This document shows, piece after piece, positions 1-12,074 of a stretch of DNA of 64,000 nucleotides (within the stretch, counting starts at the first letter, position 1; each line of letters begins with the position of its first letter). A program made the position numbers and the translations under genes. The stretch is from positions 1,344,858 to 1,408,857 of the forward strand of contig VWZP01004535.1 of the NCBI GenBank assembly GCA_013396995.1, in the 5' to 3' direction. The DNA comes from Dicaeum eximium. Its lineage: Eukaryota > Chordata > Aves > Passeriformes > Dicaeidae. Below the pieces are notes generated by a model. It saw only the letters and a program-made list of their open reading frames with translations, made no database searches and was not told the DNA's origin.

Positions 1-600
1 TTGGACAAAACTCCCACATCCCTCTTAATAGTCCAGAGCACTCTAATTAAGACTGTGGGTAGTGAGTTGCCTTTTTATAGCCTGTGAAGTCCATAAAGCA
101 AAGCCATTTCTACAGCTGCCCACTAAACCTCACACCCCTTTAAGGGCATGGTGAAATCTTCCCCAAATCTTTGTAATATTCCTGTTCCAAGGGTTTTTAG
201 TGTCAGTGACAGATGGCCAACTGAGAGCACAAGGAAGAGCAGCTCTTAACTATCCATGAAGTTTGAGCTGGCATAAGGAGAAGTATAAAATATGCACATG
301 GTTAAATGTCTCCCTGAAGGATCAAGGTCTCCATTCCTCAGTGTCCTTAATCCACAGGGAAAGGGAAGGGCTTGTGGCAAGCAGGGCTGTAAAGCCCAGT
401 ATAAACCTCGCTAAATAAATCAAAATCTTCCCACTGACCTAAGATGATTCTCTGTTAAAACTAAAACACTGAACTGAATTCAGATACGTGGAAATGAGGT
501 GCCAATCCTTTTTATTTCTAAAATAATCCAAAGCTCCCTTCTGCACTTCTGGGCTCTTCAAGCATTTGCGGCTCCTCTCAAGCTGCCCTCTCAGCTCTGA
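1..600. other. Noncoding DNA, nothing recognised
   Basis: AT-leaning unique-looking sequence with no open frame of interest, no repeat family recognised and no notable motif. It leads into the CpG island that starts near 601. Confidence 0.6.
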
Positions 601-900
601 GACACCTCACGGGCAGCACAGGGATGGCGTTTGTTCTCGCTCGCTCCCCAGCTCAGAGATGAGCCGTGCCGCACACAGAGGCTCCGGCAGCGGGAGGCAG
701 CAGATGTGCAGCGCTGCTCCCGCCATCCCTTCCCGGCCCTCGGCCTCATTAGCTCCAACTCCAGCGGGGAGCTCCGGGGAACGGGGCCGGGACTGCGCCG
801 AGCGCTCCTCTGCTGCGGGCCAGGCTCATCCCGCAGGAGCTGGGCACAGCCCGGACTGTGCAGCGCTGGGCTCCAGGGACATGGAATTTCCAGTTAACCT
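601..900. promoter_or_regulatory. CpG island (candidate promoter or enhancer)
   Basis: Hand counting gives 106 C, 98 G and 23 CpG in these 300 bases. That is 68 percent GC and an observed/expected CpG ratio of about 0.66, above the usual island thresholds and far above the surrounding DNA. CpGs are densest from about 660 to 870 and a few continue to about 940. No TATA box, clear exon or recognisable protein was seen. An overlapping open frame at 566-985 is low-complexity (Ser, Ala, Gly, Arg) and resembles nothing known to me. It may be an internal promoter of MEGF11, an unannotated noncoding RNA start, or an old GC-rich repeat. Confidence 0.6.
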
Positions 901-1045
901 CGGGGGCAGAAATCACCCGGCCCAAGGACAGAGCTCCCGTTTCCTTGGATCCTTTGCCTGGCAAACTCTGTCATCTCCTGACTGACATGCAGATCTTCAG
1001 CTCCCAGAGCCTACAGAAACAAGCACAACTCCTTGCAGAGAACAA

Positions 1046-1160
1046 GAGAATCCCAGAAATCATAGAAAGGCTTGGGCTGGAAAGGACAGAATGGTTTGGG
1101 TTCACAGGGACCTTAAACATTATCTCATTCCAACCCCTGCCATGGGCAGGGATGTCAGTA
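1046..1160 (-). mobile_element. CR1 LINE 3'-end remnant, with doubled head
   Basis: The plus strand shows the reverse complement of a CR1 tail: an ATCATAGAAAGG start, then GAATGGTTTGGGTT, then CTCATTCCAACCCCTGCCA followed by TGGGCAGGGATG. Two head-like segments follow each other before the conserved body. Only the last roughly 100 bases of the element remain, so it is dead. Confidence 0.8.
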
Positions 1161-4100
1161 ATATGGAGATACATTTCAGCCTTCCTCCAGAAAAGCTAAA
1201 ATAATTTGTCAGCTGGTTTAGATGGCTGTGTGTGAACACTCTGTGCCCATCAGCACTCACCACTCTGCTAGTTCTTCTGTCATTCATAAATTTTTTTGCT
1301 GCAGTGATTCCATATTTACTCCTAGATCAGTAATGTAAATATTGATAGGAGTAAGTGGAATAGCAGAAACCCACCAGAAATACATTTGATATTTATTCCA
1401 CATTGACAGCTGCTTTTTGAGATCTGTCATTTAGTTTTTATTCAATTATTAATGCATGTTGTTGATAATTGTATAGTGCTGATCTTTTAATCAGAATATC
1501 CTTCACTACTGAATCAAACATGTCACAAAAATGTATTTTATTTGCACAGCTACTCTAATAGAACTTGCAACTAAATCTAACTGTAATCTCATCACAGAAT
1601 GAAATCAGGTTTGTGTAGAATGAACAATTTCTTGTGAAATGCTAAACTTTATTTTATTCTTTTGATTTTTCATTGACTGAATCCAAATAGCACCATAACT
1701 TATTGGTTTTCCTCCTGAAGTGAATGACATCTTTTCTGAAATCTGCACAGGATTGTGAAAACCTTCACGTTTCTCTTTGGTTTTTCTTAAAAGATATTTT
1801 ATATAACTTTCTTAAAGAGATTTTTGAGAACTTCCAACCAAGGCATCCAGAAGAGCGACTTGGCTGCTGGGCTGGCACTGCAAGAAAGCCCAGAGGGAAG
1901 AAGGAATGTCTGAGTCATCCTCAAAACTCCCTTTTCCAGGTCTCCAGCACAAATCAGAGAGCAGCAGGGACTTGTTCCAGGCTGCTTCAGCACAGGCAGA
2001 GATTGATTTGAAGCTGCAGGATGTTCCAGAGGCCTCGTGCTCTGCACAGGGCAGCTCAGGAGGGACAGGAACTCCCCTCTGCTCCCAGGGCAGGGCAGGG
2101 CAGGGCATTAAGTGTTGGATTCTGGCTGGAAACTGAGCATGAGCAGCAAAGCAGCTGTGACTTCTCTCCCTGCTCCTCACTCTTACCCTGCTCACAAAGG
2201 AATATGATTAAGATGTGAGTTGTTTAGATCCATTTTTAATATCTCCTGATCAAAAGTGGAAGCTTAAGGAGCATGTAAGGAATGATTTTGATATTAAAGA
2301 GAGAGAAAGAAGAACAAATAGTTTAATTTGCTTCTTGTCTTTCTTGGCTTGGGAATTTGAAGCAGATGTTCATATGCGAACACAAAAAACCCATATTCCA
2401 TCCAAGTCTGAGCACAAATTGGCTGGATCAGAGGGAAGATGTCTGGAGAGGGATGCTGCCTGCTGGGAGGGGTGCAGGGATGGCACAGGCAATGACCCCT
2501 GTGAATGGTCTGAATTGTGGGGCCCAAAAATGAAGGAAGAAATCCTTAAAATGGAATCAAATACTTGCAGTAAGCCCTCCTCATAAAACAAGGGTAAGTG
2601 TGTTATTGCAGTGTAGCCATGGATCTGAAAACTGGGAAATGCAGATTGAGTATTACAGTAAGATTTTAATGGAGATCTTCAGAGACAAAGAAGGATGCAA
2701 TGGTAAAAGAAAGGGGTTGATTTCTGCATCTTGAACTGATGAGAGCATGGGGTGGCACATATGAAACCTCTGATTAGTCATAAATAGGGGAAACAGACTC
2801 TCCATATCATCCAGATTCTAAGGGGCTGCAATGTCAGATTTTCAAGAGGGTTTTGATTCATTTTGGTCTGTGCATGTAATGAGGAATGAGAGCTAAATTG
2901 TAGAAGCCAAAGCCAGGCACAGGAGAGAACCCAATCAGCACAGAATCAAACAGGAGGGTGTGGGATGTTTCACAGACCACTTCAGTCCATCACCTGAGAG
3001 AAATGGCCCAGTGCAGCAGCTACCAGCACCCTTCCACCTACCCCAGGAAGAGACACTTTGCTCTCCAGCACAACTCCCTGCTCTCAGGCTCCAAGCCCAA
3101 CTCATGTCCTCCCCCTTGGAGAGGGCTAGTCCCAGCAATTGCCTTCACCACCAGGTTGTGTTATAGGTCAAACACTCTTCCATTTTTGCTTCTATGTGTT
3201 CTGCATGTTCAGGTTTATGTAGGAAATGAAAACATTTCAGAATGTCTCTCTGTGCTTAGATTTGTATTGGTAGCACAGTATTTACCTTGCATTAACTGAG
3301 CATAAGCTGAGTGCAAAATCTGGCCCTTCCTACAATGGGATAATTTTGGCACTGGGCCCAGACAAGAACAAAAAAACAATTGTCTGAATTTAATCAGTTG
3401 GTGTTACTTGGCAGTGCAAGAAGTCTTTATGCAGGTATTTATTTGTCCCAGCAATAACAAGAATATTGGAATTTATATCCAGGAGATAAGCAAGTACCTT
3501 GTCACTCAAGCACAACTAACAAGGGAATTGCTATTTGGTGCAGACATGTAAATGCCAAATGTTTAGTCTGGTTATTATTGTAAATTCCATTTTTACAACC
3601 TCTTGTTTTTTAAATGGTCTCTTAATTGATTTTTAATTATATTTTTCAATGACATTTAACTACACGTGCTTTGTAAATAAACCCACACACATCCCAAAAT
3701 ATATTAAAGGAGCAAATACCGACACAGTTGAGGTTCTCTTTTCCCTGCCTGCTCTGAGTGCTCTCAGTAGATGTTCTGCATAAGGAAATGAGATCAAAGT
3801 GGTTCTGGGTAGAAGTGGATGTAGTTCTACCATAGGCAGCTGATGCCAGAAGATTTGGTCCCCAGACTGTTACTGGTACACAACTGAATGAAGGGGATGA
3901 AGCACAAAATGAGCCAGAACATCCAATCCTGTGCCCTGTGATTTATCCAAGCTGAAATGTGGCCAGGACATACTGACCTAGAGCTGGTTTAATGTAAACC
4001 TGCATGAGGTCTTTAGTGCTCAGAAGAAGCTTTAACATCTCTTTAAGCTCAGAATTAACCACATTAAGGGAGAAGCAGAAGCAGTCTTGTGTCTCCAGTG

Positions 4101-5012
4101 GGTGTTTTGGAGGTATCAGATAGCCCAGCTGAGCACCAGGCAGGCCTGTGGCACAACATGCAGCATTTAAGGACATGAAACTATAAATTGCATCCATCCA
4201 GCTGCCTAAAGCACAGGTTTGGGATGAATTTAAAAATCCAACTCAGTTAACTGAAACACTGCATGAAACTACTCAATTCCCGTGAGTTTCTGCCTCAGCA
4301 TCCCTCAGGTTTGGGGTCCAGAGGATTATGTGCCACTCAAGAGAGGAGCCATTGCCAGGGAGAGGCTGGAAGCAGCTCCCTCAGATCCCACCACCCTACA
4401 TGAGCCCTTGGATTTGTTGGACACCACTCACTGTTGTAGTTGCTGTTTCCACCAGTCTCTGCCGAAGAGGTGCTGGAGTCCTCCAGCCCATCAGAGGTGG
4501 CCAAATCTTATGGAAAATCAAAATAATAACTTGAAAATACCACTTCCCATGCATTCCTCAAAACACTGTATAACCTTGATGAAGCCAGCAGGATAAGAAC
4601 AGGTGAGGACCTGCACCTTTTTCACTCACACTAGCATTTGCTGACAATTCCCACGTACCTTTCCCATGGCCAGGATGTCACATTGTTATTAGCCTGTAAT
4701 TTCATTAATGGCCACAAAGAAACGGAAAACACTGGAAACCCATAATTTTGTATTTATCCAATTCCCAAGCTTAGCAATTATGGCAGAGGCACAGTGCTTT
4801 TGTTGGGGAAGGACCTGATTCCTTTATTCTGTGGCACTCATAAAACCCACAGGGCTGGGGAATGACTCTATTGATCTTGGGTAAGATTCACTCCTGTGCA
4901 GAGATCCAGCACAAGCCAGCATTTCCCATAAATTTTGTTTAAGGCCCATCCTGTGGAATAAAGCAGCACGCAAATCACACATTACTGGGACAACGATGCT
5001 TTGTTCCTAAAT
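1161..5012. other. Noncoding DNA with minor simple repeats
   Basis: Mostly AT-rich from 1260 to 1840 and mixed after that. It contains (CAGGG)4 at 2086-2105. Several open frames of 65-125 codons occur but none resembles a protein I know or has convincing splice sites. No other repeat family recognised. Confidence 0.55.
2086..2105. repeat. Short tandem repeat (CAGGG)4
   Basis: Four perfect copies of a 5-bp unit followed by a partial copy. Too short to suggest function, but likely to vary in length between individuals. Confidence 0.85.
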
Positions 5013-5165
5013 ATTGCTACTCCCGAGGAGACTACAAAATGCTTCCAGAGGCTGTCAGAAATGAGATGTGACTTGCCAAAGGTCACCCAGCAGGGAGCAG
5101 AGGAGCTGGGACACATCCAGGTGCCAGAGCAGAGATCTCTGTCCTGTCCTCTGCCCTTCCCCATG
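5013..5165 (+). mobile_element. MIR SINE remnant
   Basis: The segment GTGACTTGCCAAAGGTCACC followed by CAGCAGGGAGCAGAGGAGCTGG matches the conserved MIR core in which a tract like GACTTGCCCAAGGTCACACA precedes an AGAGCC-like segment. The left part (GAGGAGACTACAAAATGC) aligns with the usual GAGGAAACTGAGGC region, and the right part ends in the CTGTCCTGTCC region. Strongly diverged, as expected for a family that predates the bird-mammal split. Confidence 0.75.
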
Positions 5166-7545
5166 GCACAAACAGGCAGAGACAGCTCCTGCCCCCCAAA
5201 ATGTCTTATCAAAAATGCCTTGTGTAAAGTCTGCCTGCACAATGGGAGCTGAGTGTTCCTCACAAGCTGCATTCATTAATTCAGGCTGTTTATTTTAATT
5301 TCAATGAAACCTGATTTAATTAGGTGTTGTATGTGTTCTGCATAGATGACTAAAGCTCTTCTGATTTTTTTTTCAATGAGTACATATTTCACCTGCTCTC
5401 TTTTTTTGCAGTGGTAGGTTTTGCTCACCCATATCTCCTCCTATGGGATCTGAGGAAAAAAAAATCCAACTGGCATCCCTTCCCACCCCTTAATGAAAGT
5501 AGGGTTCAGTTCCTGCCATAATGTGAAGGCTGGTAAAACATCTTTGCTGACACTTTAAAAACGTTCAGAACACAGAAATTAAGCAAAAGGAATTGGAAAT
5601 CTCAGGGACAGATTCCAGAAGACAAAAACACACAGTTCATTAACTGACTCTGAAGAAATGTAGGTTCTACATTTCATATGTGTCACAAACTCTTAAGAAC
5701 AGTGAGTGTTTGTTAATGGACTTTTGAGGGGAAAGAAGCTAAACCAAGTGGCAAAGCTCTCTGCACTTCTGTGTCTCAGCAAAACTGGCTACAAAACAGG
5801 GTAAACTGTGGATGTATTTTAGGGAGCTACAAGTAAAGTTTCAGATTAATCCATTCCTGAACTTGTGCTGTGACTCAAAACAGTAATTGGAAAACAATCC
5901 TGGTAAGGTTTCGTGCAGCAAGGATAAAAATCCTTCCTTCAGCACAAGTCAGTCCTCTTATTTCCTGGGGAAGGGAATAAATGGTTCCTCTGGGGATCCA
6001 ATAACTGTTTGTTGTTTCTTTTTAAGCAAACATATATGCATCTGTACTTATGAATAGTTATGTTTTTATTCGCCATAAAGTGCCCAAGTGGTCCTTTAAG
6101 CATATAATTCCTCACCTAATTGCACAGTCCTGAGTATTCCTGGACAAATTGTAATTACAAGTGCAGGTTCATTCTGCATGGACAGTCTCTGTTTAAGTAT
6201 GTTTAACTGCCTTAACACAAATGGTTTCAAATTATAAGAATCCCACTGAGCACAAGACAAATTTAATAACAAATCTTTAAAGGATCTTGGAATTCAGGCT
6301 GGCCCAGCAGCAGGTGCTGTGAGAAATCCCCCTCTCTTCAGACACATGAAGTGAGAGAAATGCAAGGTAGACCAAAAAGAATCAATTTGTCACAACCAGT
6401 AAAAGAGAGCTGGAGCTTCTGTTTTCATTTCTGATACCTGAACTGGCAAAGCACTGCAGCACTGACATTTATTGATCATGTAGCCTCAAAACAAAGCTGG
6501 GGAAGTGCAGAGCCTGGACAGGCAAGAGGTATGCATTAAATACAACAGGGAAGTTCCAAAAATTGCTTTTAATGGCAGAAAAAAAAAGAGAAATTAATCC
6601 CATTTATAGAGCTGGGAAGCACAGGAAGCATGCAGCCACTCTTACCAGCAAGAAAGTGTTGGGATTTTGCTATTCCATGGCTTTTCCTGTCATGTTTGAG
6701 CACTATTTTAGATGCAGAGGGGACATTGTGCCTGTTAATGTCACTGGCCTCAATCATGCAATCCTTAATCAAGCAGAAAACCCTGCAGCTTTGCCCATAA
6801 AAGAATTACAGACTTAGTTATAGGTTTTCTGGTACAGATTTGACCCCTGCTGCCTCCCTGCTGCAATAAAACTCCTCAACCCTTTTGGATCATTACTCCT
6901 ACAACTTGCCTGAGGGCACAGGGGGTGCAGCATCCATGGGGCTGTTTTCTGGTTTAATCCAAGAGCCGAGGATCCAGCCAGTGACTGACCTGGCCAACAG
7001 ACAGCACGAGAAACCATCTAAACCAGGGCCAGGGCTGGGAGGGCATTCTTGCCCCACAGTAAATCACCCCACTAACTCAAATTCCGCACAACTTTCTCAT
7101 CCTTGTTCGGCCACTGCCAGAATGTCCTTTATTTAGAATAAAAAAATAGGCTTCTTTAATGGCTAAAAAGGTTATTAGGATTGTTTATTCTAAGCTCTGA
7201 AATATGTATTCAATTCTTAATTTGCTTATATGTCTTCTAATTACATCAACATTGGGGTTGTGCCTTTGTAGTTGTAATTGGAAAGCTGATATAAAACCAA
7301 GACTAGAAAACATTAAGCATTGCAGTGACTGGAGCAGTTTTTTGTGGCATTTGACATCCCACTGCTTGTTTACCAGAACGAAATTTCCAAAGCAATTCTC
7401 TTTTTAACCTACAATATTAGGTGAAAATATTAAACATGTTCATTGGCAGATGATTATTTATCAGAGACAAAGCTAAAAAAAGCCATACCCTGCTCAAGGC
7501 AGAGCCTGTGACCCATTGTTACATAATTCAAGGTTAGAGAGGGAG
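5166..7545. other. Noncoding DNA, nothing recognised
   Basis: AT-rich intron-like sequence with short A runs (for example 6579-6587). No coding signal, repeat family or strong motif identified. Confidence 0.55.
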
Positions 7546-7665
7546 GAATAGAGAATGCTTTGGATGGGAAGGGACTTTCAGGACCATCTCATTGCACCTT
7601 CCACTCTCCCAGGTTGCTCCAAGCCCCATCCAGCCTGGCCTTGGACACTTCTGGAATTCCATACA
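7546..7665 (-). mobile_element. CR1 LINE 3'-end remnant
   Basis: The plus strand carries the CR1 reverse complement: AATGCTTTGGATGGGAAGGG, a middle with ATCTCATTGCACCTTCCA, then CAGGTTGCTCCAAGCCCCAT followed by CCAGCCTGGCCTTGGACACT. Similarity fades after about 7665. Open frames across it on both strands are shadows of this element. Confidence 0.85.
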
Positions 7666-10600
7666 AGGATTCCTACGATGTTGGTGGCCTGGTTGTATTC
7701 AAAGGCCACGATTTCCACTGATCTTAAAATCCTCTCCAAAATCAACAATAAGTTCTTCTGGATTCTCATTTTCAAGTATCAAATTGTGCCAGGAAAGATT
7801 AATTACAAACTAATCTAAATGCATCATCACCCTGTAGCTGATTGGCCTCAGCCCTGACAAGTGAAATGTTCTTAGGTGCAACCAAAGGTGATTCCTGGGG
7901 TGGGGTTCAGTCTCCATGGGGTCTGTGGAAGCTGCTGAACATCAGAACCAACTCAAGACACCTGAAATTATTCTCCATTGAGGTCCACAGGAACATTTTG
8001 ATAATGCCAAGGGCCATACATCATTAAAGTTCTTTATTCAAGGTGCACTTCATGCTTTACTTGCCATATTATAATATGAAATAATAATGGAATAATAAAT
8101 GGAGAAAGATATTTTTTCTGTTGTCTTTGTTCGAACTGCTCAGTGTGTGAGAGCAACACGTGTCTGATTTTTCATCTCTCCTTGAACAGCCTGAACTGAC
8201 AGATTGCCCATAATCTGTTCTACAATCTCAGTGCCAGAACACAACAATAGTCGGCCCCATGGAGTGGCTTGGGAATCTCAAAGGGAATAATTTCCCACTA
8301 ACCAATAGCTGAAGGGTGACCCAGTTTGGAGAAGCCTGGAGAGAGACACATTGCTGGTGGCTCCAAGCATGTGTGGTTCACACAGGCACAGTTAAAAGGC
8401 AGATTAATCAGCAGTCAGGTGTGAGGAACAAAGCCAAGGAGCCCTACTGGGGAGCACACGGCATCCAGCCCGTTTGGAAGGCACTTTATGAATTAACCTA
8501 GGCTGGGCTTTTTTAAACTGTGAGCATCCAAAGGTTCACACCAGCGTTTCTCCAGCCTGATCTGTATTCCAAAGCAGTGCTGCTCACATAAATCTCGGTG
8601 CTGTTTTTTACAGAGAGTGAAAGGGAGAAAACCCGCCGTTAAATCAATAGGCTGCGTTGCACACCACAGTATATGAAAGTCCTGGTGCTGTGCTTATCAC
8701 TTGTGCTGCCACCAACTAATTGCTGTCCCTTGCACTTCATTATCCTCTGTAATATGGTTACAATAACAGAGGATGACAAATAAGAACTGTTATCTTCTCC
8801 AGGCCAGTCTTTCCTCGCAGGGTGAGCTCTCATTCAAATCCATCTATCTGGATGAATGAGATTTACCAGATTACACATGGATTTAAAAGGTTTAACACGA
8901 GCAGTGATGGAGAGCTGCCTTAGGAAACACTTTTACAGGCACACTTTGGGGATCTGGCACAAAAAACTCATTCCTGCTGCTTTTGTACCCACCACGGTTT
9001 CCCTTAGCTCTCCCTGCATTTAAGGCAGCGATGCTGGCGGACAGAAACCCTGGTTCTATAGAATCCTAAACGTGCCTTATGTCCTCTCTGAATCAGCTCT
9101 GCCAGTCATTCACACACCAGAGAGGTGGTCTGATTCTTTTGATGTTAAATTAGATCCTGGAACTAATAAAACTGCCTACATTGATTATGAAGCAGAAACA
9201 GACAAGAATATTATGGACAGGAGAAAAGAGTTTGTGTCTGGCAAGAAAGGATAAAAGTATCTGATCATTAATGGGTGGCCTAGTTAAAGAAAGGCCTTTG
9301 TTGCAGCAAAAAAGAGGAACTGTAGAAAATGTGAATGAAACTTCCAATAGCACGTTAAGGCCACCTGGTCTCAGGAGGGGATGAGGAGCCTCTTCTGTGG
9401 CTTCCAAAGTCTCTGCAGGAGATCAGTTTTGCCCATTGGATGTAAAGGAGGTGCACAGTGTCAGAAGGAAGGAGAGATGGGGAAACCATTATTACAAAGT
9501 CTTTGTTTATGCTAAAGATCCTCAAACCATCAGTGCGGGGAGGGAAACTCATGGACTACAGGAGACAGCAATGGAAACTCAGATGTTTCACCAAACAAAT
9601 TAATACATTTATAAATTGCATTTCTTTAATCCCATGACAGCTTCACACATGTCTCAAAAGTCAGCCTTTAACCCAGGCATCCACAGCACTCACAAATATC
9701 ACCAATATTTGTCTCCACAATCGTGTTAAGGCACACATTTGCATGATTAAAGACACCCATAGGTGAAGGAGCACCAACAAAAGCATAACAAAGAACCATT
9801 TCTTTGCCAAAGCCTTCCAACCCAAATTTGAGGTAACTGCTGGTCCAATATCTGGTGGCTGGAGGTAGTTCCCACTCTTACCCTGTGCTGAGCTCTCTGT
9901 AAATTTCTGCATTTTTCTAACTCTTCTGGAGATATTGTTCCTTTCCTTTTGATGGTCTAGATTCTCTTTCTGTTTTCTGCTTGGTTCCAAACTAGTTATG
10001 ATCAAGAATTTCTCTCAGGGAACAGCATTACCTAAGTGTCCCTAATTCTGTGTAAACTGGCCCGAAATACCTAAGGACCCCAACAGTCCACAAAAATAAT
10101 TCTGAACATGCCCATGAATCATTGTCTCATTTGTATTATTTCAAATGCTCTGCTAGTTAATGATGTCTTGAATTGGTTTATTATTATTATAACCTCTCTG
10201 ATAGCTAAATCAATCAAATAATCAGTGCTGCAGTTCATCAAATATACACCTCCAGGAAGATGCTGCTTCCCTTGCATAGTGCTGAGGAAAAACAGCATTT
10301 CTTTATTAGAGACATGATTAGTTTGTCTTAATATCCTAGAAATGTGGTGAAATAGTGCCTTGGAGATAAGTTAACTCTTTTTGAATAGGTTTATAGTATT
10401 TCTGGTTTCCTTAGAAAGAAAAAGATGTAAATTGCACTGCACCAGCTCCGTGGTAGAGCCACTGGTGTGTCCTGGCTGCAACCTGTAACTCAACACTGCT
10501 TCAGCTCAGGCACTCACACCCTTCCAGGAACCCACCCAGCATCTCTCTCCTCACAACTGTGCTGGATCACACTGATTTTGCTTTTTCCTTGTATTAAGCC

Positions 10601-12027
10601 AGTCTTTCAGAAGCTTTGCTACATTTGTGTGCATATCAGCTTCTCTGTGAACAGCATTAAAAGGAACTACTTAGCACTGCACTGACATTATCATGGCAAA
10701 TTGCTTTAAAATATCACTTGTAACTGTAATATTAGCACAATAAAATATTTTAAATTTGCCTACTGTGTCTCAGAGCTTGCCCTGATGGTGAATTACTCCT
10801 CATAGTACATTAACAACGATTTTAATAATTGTCAGGAGCACTGATGGAGGTTTTGTTCTCCTCCATGAAGGGAGATCACAGCTCCAAGGACACAGGCAGT
10901 TTATTAAATTTCATAACTCTTGCTTTCAGGTAGGTGATGCGGAAGACTTACACCTATATATCAGTTACAAATTTATTGTGCTAATAGCTGGTAGGATTAG
11001 AGCATCTGCAAGCTGCAGTTTTATGCAGAGCTCAGGATCAAGGCTTGCCGTGCAGTGACTCCCATTACAGCCTAATAAAGATGAATGTGGCCAGTGTTGC
11101 TCACTAAATGAAGAAAGCAGCTCAGTGAATGTGGAATCTGTACAGGAGCCAAACCCGACTCCTTTTTCTAACTCAGAGATGCAACATTTGGGCAGCTGCC
11201 CAAGGAAGGGAAGAGAAGGAAAACCAAGCCTGCATGCATTTTTATTTCTCACTGACTCTAAGCCCACAGTTATAAAACCTAACTAAATTCTTGATTTCTT
11301 TATATGTGCCGTTCCAGACTCTTTAATCCATGATTATAGGAATGTAATTGATATGCAGGCCATGTTAAATGCATTATGGTAACTCTGCAGTTAGGGAAGT
11401 AACATATTCCCACTAAATTTCAGTATGATGCAGTCCAAAGTGAAAACAAGATAAAAGGAATTCAGAGGATGAGAACTCAGTGGGGTTTCATAATCCTCAG
11501 CATGTGCATAGTTGAGAGGCAGAGCTCCAAATGACCTGGACAAATCTGCATAAAGTTTTTTAGAAAACATAAATGAATTCCTGAAGTAATCACTCCATCA
11601 ACACATGGGATTGTATCTGCACCTCTCCCACTCTTCACTTCTGCTTGCAGAAGAAGTCTTGCATAATAAGTAAAAACTGCACTTGCAATGTGCTATTTTT
11701 TGAGCCTTTAGGATGAACACTGCTCAACCTGACTACCAGGTGGATATATTTAATAATTTATCAAAAATATCTATGCAGTGCCTGATTCCAAGGAGAGAAA
11801 TGAGGAATGATAGTCTGTAAACATTAGTTTGTTACACAGGCTGAACACCAGTGTAACCTCTGCATTGCACAAGGGAGAGAATTTGGCATTGACAGTGTGT
11901 TCCAAATTTGACCCATCCCTCTGAGGAAGGTTCTTAAAGATGGGATGGTTAAAAAGTTAGCTTGGAAAGGAAGTTGCATTTGGTAAGCAAAAGTCAAATT
12001 CCGGTCAAACGGAAACAATGTCACACA
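7666..12027. other. Noncoding DNA, nothing recognised
   Basis: Intron-like sequence with a short (TTA)4 at 10178-10189. The open frames, including one of 114 codons at 9661-10005 on the minus strand, show no recognisable domain and no coding-like splice context. Confidence 0.55.
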
Positions 12028-12074
12028 GTTGGACTGGATAATCCTGTGGGTCTCTTCCAGCACTGATTCTGTGC
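12028..12074 (+). mobile_element. CR1 LINE extreme 3' tail
   Basis: The plus strand reads GTTGGACTGGATAATCCTGT followed by GGGTCTCTTCCAGCACTGAT and TCTGTGC. This is the CR1 3' end in forward orientation, running into a single degenerate copy of the 8-bp terminal repeat (ATTCTGTG). Only about 47 bases remain recognisable. Confidence 0.7.

Noticed and set aside
566..985. 139-codon frame over the CpG island
   Set aside because: Low-complexity Ser/Ala/Gly/Arg translation typical of GC-rich noncoding DNA; no domain or splice sites.
8128..8145. GTTCGAACTG resembling a tRNA T-arm
   Set aside because: No paired T-stem, anticodon arm or acceptor stem could be found around it.
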